From: Campylorhamphus procurvoides
Lineage: Eukaryota; Chordata; Aves; Passeriformes; Dendrocolaptidae
Length of the DNA: 64,000 bases
Assembly (NCBI GenBank): GCA_013396655.1
Contig: WBMV01000118.1
Coordinates: 1-64,000 of the forward strand
Reading direction: 5' to 3'
In this document: piece after piece, positions 48,750 through 60,664 of the stretch
Position numbering within the stretch: the stretch's first letter is position 1
Layout: each line of letters opens with the position of its first letter
Notes under the pieces: generated by a model
Database searches by the model: none
Seen by the model: only the letters and a program-made list of their open reading frames with translations
What the model was told of the DNA's origin: nothing
Translations under genes and position numbers: made by a program

Positions 48750-51700
48750 AGTGTAATGATATTTGATTTGACTTCAAACTTGTCCGCTGCTCATTGAACA
48801 TTCAGGTTAAGCTAACAGTCAACATATGCACATAAATCCAGTTGTCCATGATGCTAGACAAGTTTGGATATCGGGGTGTATCCCATTAAGTTGTCAATTA
48901 GAAATCAATATGAATTTAAGTACTATCACATTCCAAGTAAAATGGAACTGTCTGTCCCTAGGACCTCTCCAACAAAAAATGATGAAGCAAACTTCAGTTA
49001 TACCTACGCCTTATGTCCTTATGATGTGCAAAATGTTTGTCTTCTGTACATCTTATGGAGAAATAAGAAAGGTGGGCAACATGCAAGGTAGAAAAATTCA
49101 CCTTCTATTTTCCACCACTGAAGCATCACAGTCCTATTCTCTGAAAGTGTAGGTGTTGAATGAAGGAGAGACATGGAGTTTTAAAGTTCACACCTGCAAG
49201 AACAACACAGCATCAAGGAGGTAGTACTGGAAATTTGCCATAGTACAGGTTTGCAAGACACAGGAAAAAATCAAAGAATCTCTGAGCAGGGACTTTAAAG
49301 TGCAATGGCCAATTATCTTCTTAACCTAGTTAGCTCTCATATCCTATGTACAGTTTTGCAAGGAGGATTTGCAATACAGTCCTGTAGTAAGCCTGAAGCT
49401 GTAGTAGCCCTGGGAAACACTAATAGCTAGCTATGTTGATGCAGCCATAAGGTATTAAAATAATTAATACATTTAAATGAAGTGTCACCAGATGCTGTAT
49501 AAAATCTCTTCATCTCTATAAATGGTTTTCTTTTAAAGAAAGCAAGCAAACACATTTATATAGCCTTGGGCAACAGTTTGACTAATGGTGATGTCAGAAA
49601 GTTCATACAGCAGGTATCTAGGATTCACCTGCCAGTAAATTACAGCTTACTGACAAGTCTGTCTTCATTTGCATACATAAAGCCAGGAAAAAAGTTGTAC
49701 AAGTTTTAAGGCATGTTCAATTTGAAAACAGTCTTAGATGTTGTAGCAATGAAGTTTTGTGTAAAAAGAGCTTGACAATAGAATTCAAAAAATGTTGCTA
49801 ACCCTTTTAGCATAGCTGATTTCTTTAGAAGGTCAGATAATGCAATCTAGCTCTAGTCAATTGCAGGATAACCTTGAAACCACATTTGTGATATGAGGAA
49901 TGCATGCTATTTTTAGCTAAACTTTCTGATTACTATTCTACACAAATTCTTTTAATCTTAAGGCATGATCCTTTTCCACTTCCAAAAGACAGATTTAGAG
50001 TTAATAAATTCCACAACAGGTGAATAACACAATAGATTATTATTATTTATATTAAAATGCTGCAGTACATAAACTCACATGAAAATAAGTATCATACATA
50101 TCTTCACCTCTGTACTTTGAGATATAGGGCTATATTAAGATCTTACTGTGGTTTTCTTTTGGGCATGAAACTCAGTTCATTTCAGGGGAGTTACGCCAGG
50201 CTTGCCTTCAGAACAAACACTGATGCAAGTTCAAATTATAATGAAGATAGAGATTTACTGATGATATTTGTGATTGCAATGATTTGGCTGCTGGGAACTG
50301 TTTTCTGGGGGGATGAGGGTAGGTTGTTGTTTTGGTTTTTTTGGTGTATGTGTGTGAGAATTTCTCTTAGAGTAATAACAAGAACCAGTTGTAATTCCTA
50401 CCACCAATAAATATGATTTGTCTGAAAGGCCTGCAGAAAACACTTGTCTTTACACTGTCATGTAGAACATGTTGCAACCACAGTGAATAGAACAAAGAAA
50501 AACCCTGAACTGCTCAGAAAGAAGTCATTTATGGCTCAATTCATGGGCTTCACTGGACCATTAAGATTCTTGCCATGGAACATCAGAAGGCAAAATGGGT
50601 GGATTTACCAAAATTATTCTATTACTGGGAAAGGTGTAGGGCTAAAATCAGAATGTTTAGACATGTGACAATAACACACTAAGCAAGTACAAAAATAAGG
50701 ACTAGTTTAGGTTGCCAAAAATTCTAGCCAACAAATAGAATTCCTTCCTTTATTCTAATTCTGTGTGACAAGAGCTGGTGAGATTAATATACAGGCTGGT
50801 GCAATCCAGGGAACAGTTTGACATGGTTATGAAACATGGAAGCCTGATGCATGTACTATGCTATAAAATAGTACTAGGAGTTGAAAAGATGTGCAAAACA
50901 ACTAGAAAAGAACTTTAATTTCACAAATAATGTGGGGGTTCTGAGGTATAAAATTTCCACTTCTAAACTTGCATGTTTTATCATTTTGCAGGGAACAATA
51001 ACTCATTCTATCTATGTTGTTTTCTGAGTAAGGCCACAGCTTTCCTCTCAACAAAATTAGTTTTTATAGAACGGAAATTGTGCTTCTTTTACAGCTTCAC
51101 ATTGCATTATTCACCTTCCAGTGAACCCTGTCATATCAGAGAAGTGATGGAGAGTACAGACAGGTTTTGAAAAAAAAGGCCCTCATCCTAGGGATCATTC
51201 TTCTCCTTCTTTAATATTTATATTCCTGTGGAGCTCAAAGACTTTGTTGCTGTGTGAGATACAAACATGGTGATACAAATCGACTCTTTCCAACGTGCTT
51301 GCAGTCAAAGAATCAAAAAAATGAAATAAGCAGGGAGACTTAAAAAAAGAATATTTAAAAGAGAATAATAGCTTGCAGAGCTTGTAAGAAGGCTGCTCTT
51401 CACTCTCAGTTCTGACTTCATATTTCAAGCGGTCTCTGCAGCAGATGGCGGAGACATCTTCAGCATCCTAAGCAAGGGTAAGATTATAAGAAATCAGAGA
51501 ATTAAGACTGATCTGGAAAGAATTGAGGCCACATAGCATAAAATCCAGATTACTTATAGCCATCATTATTCTAAGTTAACTGTCAATTTAATAGGTAATA
51601 AATCTAGTTGATCAACATATGGAATGCTTCCCACATAGAAAAAAAAATTTCACATTAGACAACAAGCTGATAAAATAATGCCACATTATAAGTCCAGAAA

Positions 51701-54700
51701 AAGAATTGTGAGTGATTACTGCTGTATAATTCACAGCTAGTTTTGCACAGCTGTCTTAGAGAAAAATGACTGAGGAGAGGGGGAGGAAGCAAACTAAATA
51801 TCTGCTGACATATAAATGTGAGAACTAAAGAGCAAAAGAAATTAGGTTAACCTTTTAATGAGTACATAAGGCAAAATCAAATCTGTACAGCTGCATTCAT
51901 TTTGGTAAGCAGTAGAATGGGGAGAGGACTTTTTAAGGTAAACTACTAGATTTTGAAAAGAATGACTTGATGGATTATAAAAGAGGTTTTTTTCAGTGAT
52001 GGTCTCAATCTGGGCTCTGCAGAGAACTTTGAAATTGTTTACAAAAGGTGACTGTGGAAACCAAGCTCATAAATAATCTAAAACAACCCAGATGTGTTAA
52101 TTTTCACTGGGGTTTCCACTTCTCCTAGTGAATTTAGTAAGGTGTCCACAAATCAAAAAATCTGAAAACCATTGGGCTGTGGACTAACCTCTGTCCTCAG
52201 ATATGCACCCAGTTCTCATCACAGGCCCCTGAGAATGGCTGTTATGGCTGAAGAATTGGCCCTATTCATCCAACAGCCATTAAGAAAGAAAAGTTGTCTC
52301 TGGCTGAATACTGAGCAGGCGTAGGTATATGCCAGATAATGGAGAGCCCCAGTGAGCACAGAGGCTGTAATTCACCCATGGGGTCCCAGCAAGTGCATGT
52401 GCTTTAACTGCACAGCAGTTTGAATTCAGCCTTGTGTTTGCTCCACAGCCATATGGTGCTATTTAATATATATACTTTTCAACTTTCACCTTTTAATCTT
52501 TCTGGTTTGAAAACCTACACCAGTTCAAAGGTTACCTCTCCTAACCTTGAGCAATTCCCTTTCAGAAACAGCACTGAATGTTTATTATCATCACTTTTAC
52601 TGGTGTAAATGAAGGGGTAATTCTCTAGTGTCATTTGTACACATATTTTGAAATAAACCAAAATGCAATTGTTACACTTTTACAAACACATTTTCCATAA
52701 GTGCCGTGATTTTTAGATGCCTCCATTCTGGGAAATTTGAAATTAATTACTTTCTCAGGGGCCTAATTATCAGATGGGCTCAGCATTTATAACCTCTCCA
52801 CTGCCCGCAAAATACCAGAATCGGAGGCGCCCAGGAATGGAACTAATGATTTAAAACTTTGACCATACATGGTCATGAAAATGCATGCAAATCACTCTGT
52901 GAGACTATGTTCTATCCTGTCTATGATAACAGAAGAACATAAAGTCATCCCAACTATGTTTTCCACCCCAAGGACTGAGATGCACAACATCCTTTTCCTT
53001 CCCACAGCCAGCAGTTTCCCATGAGGAAAAGTGCTCTAAGAAACCCAAGCACCTTCACCTATTTAATATCAAGACAGCTTGTAGATAAGCATGGTGTAGT
53101 TATATCCATTTTTTTCACTGCCCATGAAGTAGCCTTGATACCAGTTTTGTCTCTTCTTTTAAGCTGATTGCTTGTATTTAATGTCACCAAGATAGTTTAA
53201 CACTGCAGGAAGGTTCACATCACGTTAGCTGAAGCATTCAGGCTAAGGACCCCCTCTCTGGACTTGTTGTATATGGAATTTGAACTTCTGCTTTAAAAGA
53301 ATGAAAATTAATACTGTTACTTGAGGATAAACTGTTTTCAGCCTAAGAAAGGAGCAAACTGAGTGCAGAGGTAACTGGCTTTGTAGGTATCATTTGAAAA
53401 AGCTTGGACCTTCCCCTCTTATGTTATCCTCAGTCTTAGGATTGCATTTTCAGAACTGCAATACCTGTTATTGATTATTTAATAGGGCTCCAGATTCTCT
53501 GGAACTGAGGATATAGTATGAGAAGCATATCTCTCATTTGTTCTCAATTTTGAGCCCAGGATTTGGGGGTTTTTATCAAGTTAGATTCATTCTTATTTCC
53601 ATGCTACTCAATGCACAAACACATTTCAACATCAACTTAAAAATTATATTGAATGACCCGGGATGGGGGCTGTAAGTTTTACCATTGCACAGCAGATTTT
53701 AAATATCACACACAGAATATGAGGGAAATTATTCTTTCCCTTACATTAAAAAATAAAAAAATTTGAACTCCTAAAAAGGATTTGCACATATTTCTTCAGG
53801 CTGCTAGCCACTTGCCTACAGGTGGGTGATGTTTGTTTAATAGCTGAAATACTTTTTGACTTGACTTTCTGTTTTTCTTGTTTCCCAGGTGATTGGTTCT
53901 GGTGTTTTTAGAACTGTCTACTGCATCCTGAACACTTTCCATGCATCAGTGACTGGGAACATTTTAAGCTGGCGTCAAAAATAGAATCTGTGGGGAAGTC
54001 TGCACACAAATAACACTTCATTGTTCTTGCTCTGTAGTGATCTTGCCTTTGCAAGCTGCTTCACTCACTGCAGCAGAAGAATAAACCAAAAATAATCAAT
54101 CAGATAATTTTTTTTCTTAAGCAATCCATATTCTCATTTTCAGATCCAATGCACCACTGGACGACAGAAAGTACTCAGCTCCATTAGTGCCAGCTGTCCA
54201 GTAGAGCCCAGCTTGGCAGGCATCTGACAGCAGCCATGTAAGGAAGCATAGGAGAGGCCACACAGGAAGATTGTATAAATGAGAAACACAGTTGTAGATA
54301 AATAGTGAAGTACAATGAAATGAGCTAGACAATGTTGGATGTCCTTTGGCATAAGGAAACAATCTAATTTGTCCAGGCTTTTATTCAGGAAAATGCCTTG
54401 ACATCAGCATATATAGACCACAATCTGCAACAGTGGCATGAAAAAATAACTCCAAACCTTCAAGAAGTCTCCCAAACAGGCACACTTATGAAACAAGGGT
54501 CACCTTTGAAAGCGCAGTGAATGATAGCTCCCATTGGAAGCAAACCTTAAGTACCTTACTTTATCATATTTATCTGGGAAGTAGGAAGGGAAGGTGGACA
54601 GTAAGGTTTAGTACACAGCATTTGGGCTTGCAGGTTTGGTCAGGGTCATTAAAATTGTGAAGGGTATCTTCAGAGGCCAGAAAGGAAACAAGCAGAGTAT

Positions 54701-57700
54701 GATAATCTGTCTCTGAAGAGGCATTGGAAGCTCCATTTGCCAGGACTTTGTGAGCAATCTAGACCTATATCCATTCCATCGAACTGGAGCTGAAGAAATC
54801 ACAACCGTGGGAACTACCCTGGCTACTCATGCGTGCTGTGTTGTGCAGTATCTGCGAGCAGCTCCAGGCACAGACCCAGGCAAAAAGGTCTGTGCAAGGC
54901 AAGGGAAAAAAATGGCAATATTTGCCAGTGACTTCTTCCCTCTGCATTTGGTCTGGGTAAGAAATGGTAGGAAAGAAAAGGCAAAAGCAATGTCAATAGG
55001 GAAAGACACTGAGAGTATAGGTGCTCTTGACTTTGCCTATATAGAAGCTGGAAGGAAGACAGTCATCTAGAAGAAGTGGTGTAAAAGAGGGAATTTACTC
55101 ATGAATAAAAGATAAAGAAAGAGGCTAAAAGTTCAGAAGGAACAAGATTTTTAGTGAAAAGCTGCCTAAGAAGCAGCTTTCTTGGGAAATAGTTAATTGT
55201 TGCATTGAGAAGGTTTTGTCTACACCTAGAATCTCATAGTGGCTGCCTCTTGGACTACAAACTGGTAAATTCCACTTATCAGCCATGTAGGAAATCTGAG
55301 GTGTCAAAACCAAGAAAGTCACACAGCAATCACTTTTAGAAAAGAGTCTAAGTCCCCACAAAAAGCTCACTGTGGATGTTTTTTTGGAAAAGGAAGGAGA
55401 GCACACCCTTCAAACCTTCAAGCAAAGGCCAGAGAATTTCAGCAATGTTACACCTGGATTCTAAAGAGAGACCTAAGCTGAAGTCAACAGAAGTGGAGAA
55501 AATGCTCTCTGTTACAGTAAATGTTCATACAATTCTAACTTAAGGTTCATAATTTTCGGAAATATCTTCTCTGACAAAAGGAAAGTTCTGTTTTGAGTGT
55601 CCCGTATGGTCTCTGCACATTTTTATTTCTGGGACAGTCTCTACTACCTCTATTTGTACACTTTGGAAACAAGGTGCTTCTGCTCGTCCTCACATTTGAA
55701 TTCTGAGCTGGAAATTCTGTTTACCAAGTTAACACTTGCCTGGATAAAGACCTCCTTTGCTACCTCTGTATTCCAGGAACATAGAGAGCTCTGAGGAAAA
55801 AGAATAATTTGCAACACATAATTTATTTGGCAAAGTTAAGACTTTTAGTCTTTTTTTCCATAATGTAGCAGCAGAATGGTTTCTTGAATGTACTCATTAT
55901 TCAAATATATTCTCTGAATAAACAACCAAACACTCTGTACTGTCAGATTTTGCCATGACATGTTGCCTGGTGATGCATCTCTCCAAAGGCTTGACTGATC
56001 ACTCTAAGGTTGAGAACAGCTATGTGGAGAAAATATCTTGCTGTGGTTTGTAATTGGCCACTGAACTCCTCTCCCCCGGTTCTAAAAGGCTGATCTGTGT
56101 GATTACACAGGATGAACATAAATGCAGGTGGTGAGGGGGGACATCAAAAAAGAGCCTACTATCCTGCAGTTCTGTAGTTTCTGATAGAACAAGCAGAGTA
56201 ATATGAATGGTATTTTTCTCTATTTCATTATTCAGAAGGAATTTCTGGAGAGAGCTGGAGATTGAGGACAAGAAACTGAGTTTTATTTATCCTAGAACTT
56301 GGCTGACTTGCCCTGCTGGTGGTGGTGTTTTCTAAATAGTTAAGACATCTTTGTCTGCCTGCACCTCAAGTCAAGCCACTGTAGCACCAGCCCAGGGTAG
56401 TGAGAATGTGCTGAGGATCTCTTTGAGCAGTACAGGCAGAGCTGGGAGAGCCAGAGCATGTGGGAAGAGTTGGCAGTGTGCAAGGGAATGAGGTATTCCC
56501 ATCTGCACAAGGCATAGGAAGCAGCTGATGAGTGACAGGAAACAAGTCAAGGCCAGTTCTAAAATGCACCTTTCCTTATCTGGCAGCTACACCATGCAAA
56601 CATGGGAGGCTGTGCCTGAGACTGTTGTGGTGGAAACACATGGGCAGCCTCAGTGTCTATCATATCTCTGTTCTGTCACTTAAACCATGGACAAAACAAA
56701 AGCATCAAATATGTGTGGGGCATTCCACAGTTGGAAGATATCACTTGCCTGTGCATACAAACCAAAATGAGCATTAAGGTAGATGCTTGAACACAAGCTG
56801 ATTTAACCTCACTGCTCTGAAGGCAAATTCAAATCCTATATCACAAATTGAATTTGAAAGTAATTACAGAGAGCTTATTTATGCATAGAAACTATAGTAT
56901 TGTTTCCTTTTATGAGCTTTATAATAACGTATTACTGCTCTTTCTAGTTAATGTAGTTATAAACAAAACCAGGTCTTAACTCTGGTGAAAGAGAAAGACA
57001 CTCCTGGAACTCAAACTGAATTTGATGTATCAATTGTTATCACCCCAAATCACTGAATTATGGTTATCAGTGTTCACATTAGGTCTGGATCTGAAGAGCA
57101 CCAAGTAGTGGCTGCTTAGAGGGACTTCCCATATGGTAGTTGCAATTTTTTACCTCTCTCTCAACTCTGTATCCCATCACAACAGGAATCTTTGGAAGGA
57201 GGGAAGGATTGGTTATAGCACCGCCTGTTTCCATTCTTCGAGTGAAACTCCAGCATAGTATAAACAACTCTCTGTATCAAATGCAAGGATTGCAGAGGGT
57301 GCCAATTTAAAAAAAACCCCAAACTTCCTCCTAAGACATCTTGATTGCAGATGTTATTAAATGATTATCTGGTGCTGTAAATACTCATCCCAGCTCCATG
57401 TTAATCATAGAATACATTCTGTTCTCATGTTTTTCTGACTCAAAGAATGGAAGAAATGCCTCAGAACCTCAGAATGTAACAAGGGAGTAAAGCGCTTCTG
57501 TGTGTGGTGATAGTTCTCCCTATCTTTTGGTCTGGGAGTCAGGTTTCTGCCTGAGGGGACCTGCATGAGGGACAATGAAAGTAATTCTTCTGTCAGGTTA
57601 AATATGATTTTCTTCTGTGTGTCTGTTTCTTGTGATGTCAGTTGTTCACCCAGTCAGTCATCTTTGCATGGCATGTGGTCACATGATGTCATCTGCTGAG

Positions 57701-59690
57701 GTACATGGCTTATTGTGATAGACTAACATAAAATTGAAAAAGTCTCCAATTGAAACTTTATTTTTTTCATCTATATTTTGTATTTTTCTTTCTCTTCAAT
57801 CTTACATGTTCCTTCTTTTCTTGCCTTATTTCTATCTTATCCAACTTCTTTTTTCTTTTCCCTGACTCAGTTTTATCTTGAATTTGATATCTTGATTCAT
57901 CTCACTTTTTCTTTCTCTGTGTCATGCTGCAATTCTGCTTCACCCTTCTTGCATCTCTCCAAACCATCTCCTCATTGTTTCCACATCAGGGTAGATTACA
58001 GAGACCATTTTGCCTTTGCCTCCTTTACTACGTGATGCACCTCTCAGTCTTCCTAAGCAGAATCTAAGCCATTCTGAAAAAGGTAAAAAAAAAGCTGAAA
58101 ACCACACATCTTGATCTTAACTGTCCTTGCTATCTCAGAAAAACTATAGGCAGTGTAGATGATGATATATGTTACATGCAAACTGTCCCTGTAGTGGCGA
58201 TGATTTAATCTTAAAGGATTTAACTTGAATATCCTCAAATGGCAGTAAAGTCCATTTAATTTGTTACCTCATTCTTCACCCTGATTTGATGTTAGAGTAC
58301 TGGATGTCCAACAGGCTATTTTATTTGGGGAAGAACATCTTAGCTAGAGCACAGATGGATGGGAAGAGGATTAAAGGTGAAGGCTTTGCATGACAAAAAT
58401 GTTGCAAATCACTACAACAGCCATCACATTCCTCTGACCTAAGCCAAAATATGTATAATAAGTATTTTGTTAGCTCGGGATGCAGGGACTGTAAAAGTAA
58501 CAATGTAAATTATTTTACCCATGTCTGCTTTGAGGCCGATGCCAAGCACAGGGTGGCCTTGGAGAGACATTTGGACATATGGTGCTCCTATGTCAGAATT
58601 TAAAAAATCAAGTGCAGTACACGTTTACATTAGCAAGCTAGGGATGGGATTGTGGGAATGCATTTCTCACACAGACTAACTCTTTTCTTCAAATTTCAAA
58701 TGGGTTTTCCCATCCAGGTGGAGGCCAGTTCTGTAGGAATTCTGTTCTTGGTGATCAGGAGTAGAGACATAAAAAGAACTATTCAGTGTCTCTGGTTGCA
58801 GAGATAAGTGAAAGAGTCATTGGCAATAACTGTAGTAATAGCAGCAGGAAGTACGGGGCATGATTTGAATCTCTTGATAGTGATATGGGACTGCCAGAAT
58901 ATTTATCAAGACATTAGGAGAGGCTGTGCCTAGCTGATAAGATGACTATAGCTGATGAAGTTCACCTGAAGACTCTGATGATGCTGGGACAGATTTGCAG
59001 CCAACAATTGAGGATTGCAGGGAACGCTGCCCTTAAGAACAGCATGCATCGTACCTCAGCAAAATTATACAATCTCCTGCCTGGAGCAAGAGTGTGGAAT
59101 CTTTAATAAACAGAGTTAAGAAACATCCTGATGTATATTCCTTCTGTTTGGGAGCCAGAAACAGCCTGACCTGCTGAGAAACTGTTTCACTGAGTTGGTG
59201 GCTGAGGGGAGGGAGCTAGGAGAGGTCATCAGAAAGCCAGTTCTGAGAGTAATTAATCCAGGGCCTTATTTTAAACCATCCCTATATCACACTGCCAAAC
59301 TAGTGATGGCTCTGTCTTTGGAAGATGAGATTGGCCCATTTATGTTTCTTAGTGTCGTCAAATCAAAAGAATGTTCTGTCATTTTGACTGGAACTAGATT
59401 GGGAACAGATTTTTTGCTATAATAATCTGTAAGCAACATGAATAAAGAAGGATTTCTCATAGCTTTTCTGATGTTTAATCAGTGCATGTGTTGCATCATA
59501 GATAAGATCATCTACTAGCACTTGCATTGAAATTGAGAAGTGTTTTTCTCTGAGTGGCTTTTCTTAGTCAACGTTTCAACAGGAGTAGAAAGATTTTGTT
59601 AACTTCTTTGCCTCAATTACTTATCATCTGCTCAGGTAAAGTACTGAACTTAGCACTTGTTTTCCCATCTTGCTTTGCTGTGGAATCTCC
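48750..59690. other. Long stretch of unique sequence, no gene seen
   Basis: About 11 kb with no recognisable exon or well-supported repeat. Frames of 106-117 codons (48826-49152, 50057-50410, 54750-55070) have no domain and normal non-coding composition. 52590-52640 has a 'TTACTGGTGTAAATGAAGG' string reminiscent of old sauropsid hairpin elements, but no partner arm is clear. 52740-52800 is rich in TAATTA/CTAATTAT cores and may be conserved non-coding sequence; untested. Confidence 0.45.
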
Positions 59691-59953
59691 TGTCCTAGTT
59701 CAGCAGGAGGGACCAGTTATCACTGTGTGGGGGTGATCAAAGCTATGTATTCTACCCCCTCTATTCATTTCCCGAGAACAATGCACCATTTGCAGCAGCT
59801 GCCCAGGAAGTCGTTAGCACCTTCACACCCAGCCTGAGGGGGTGTGGCTGCTAATGGGCCACCAACGGTTCAACAGGACCCCATGACTCACAGAGTTAAC
59901 CACCCATTGTGTGAGTCTCCACCCTGGGGGAGGGACTGGGTGCTCCCTGAGGG

Positions 59954-59961
59954 TACATAAA
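59954..59961 (+). promoter_or_regulatory. TATA-like box of the LTR
   Basis: TACATAAA, followed by ACAGGGCTCAG, sits about 260 bp into the LTR, a normal position for the U3/R promoter. Transcription would start about 25-30 bp downstream. One base from the TATA consensus; activity unknown. Confidence 0.5.
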
Positions 59962-60578
59962 CAGGGCTCAGAAGACCTCGGGTAACAACTGGTTGGATCC
60001 AGAGGAGCAGCAGCAGCACCTCAACAGGAGGAAACCACCACTCTCAACCGGACTACGACCATCACTTCTGACCAGACCACAGCCATCATCTGCACCGACA
60101 GGTCAGAGAGCTCGGTGGAGTAGGAGGACAGGGACACACACTCCGATCCCGGCATCACTGGCTACTGGATGATGTTCCTCTTTTCCCTTCTCAACTGTTT
60201 TCATCTGTGAGCATTCATAACCACCACAAGGATTGCCATGAGGGAAAAAGAGGTGGGAGAAAGCTTCAGTTTTCCTGCCCCTGCGGAGACAGGATTGTTG
60301 CTGCTTTGCTTTCCACTTTTCTCTCACAGGAACTAACCTGGGAATTGCCTGCCACCTCGCCTGAGGGGAGAGCCCAGCTGGCCGGGCACGACAGCACCAC
60401 TTGCTGTCCATGGATATGATCGCATTTCCCTTTTTGGGGAGTAGCCAAGAGGACCTTTTAGACTGTTTTGCCTTGTCATTTGGGGGTGGAGGGGTTTTGT
60501 TGTAGACTGTTGTTGTATATATATATATATGTGTTGTGGTTAAGAACTGTTATCTTTTTCTTTACATATATTTTTCCT

Positions 60579-60585
60579 AATTAAA
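60579..60585 (+). terminator. Polyadenylation signal of the LTR
   Basis: AATTAAA (containing the common variant ATTAAA) lies about 80 bp before the LTR end. It is conserved in the copies at 11.5 kb and 27.1 kb, as expected for a functional R/U5 signal. Confidence 0.65.
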
Positions 60586-60664
60586 GTTCTGTTCTCTAAA
60601 TTTAAAAGGGAGGGATTATTTCTTGGCCAACATAGATATCTTAGTTCTCCCTCAAACTAAGACA

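Larger units (their letters stand above)
59691..60664 (+). mobile_element. Complete solo LTR of a young endogenous retrovirus
   Basis: It starts TGTCCTAGTT and ends AACTAAGACA, near-perfect inverted termini with TG...CA. It contains a TATA-like box, a polyadenylation signal and a TA run. It keeps many CpG sites compared with the flanks. Length is about 974 bp. The same family occurs at 1-19 and 11450-11903 (minus strand), and its last 85 bp at 26996-27080. No primer-binding site or viral coding sequence follows, so it is a solo LTR left by recombination. I see no clear target-site duplication (flanks AATCTCC and CCTTCTC). Short frames inside it on both strands are not genes. The retroviral class (ERVL, ERVK or other) cannot be set from the LTR alone. 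Confidence 0.88.

Noticed and set aside
57405..57425. ATCATAGAATACATTC, resembling the reverse complement of a CR1 tail
   Set aside because: Only one octamer-like unit is present, and the adjoining sequence does not match the CR1 3' region.
60103..60448. Overlapping frames on both strands within the 60 kb LTR, with close counterparts at 11630-11915
   Set aside because: They lie in non-coding LTR sequence. Their apparent conservation reflects two recent copies of the same repeat, not protein constraint.
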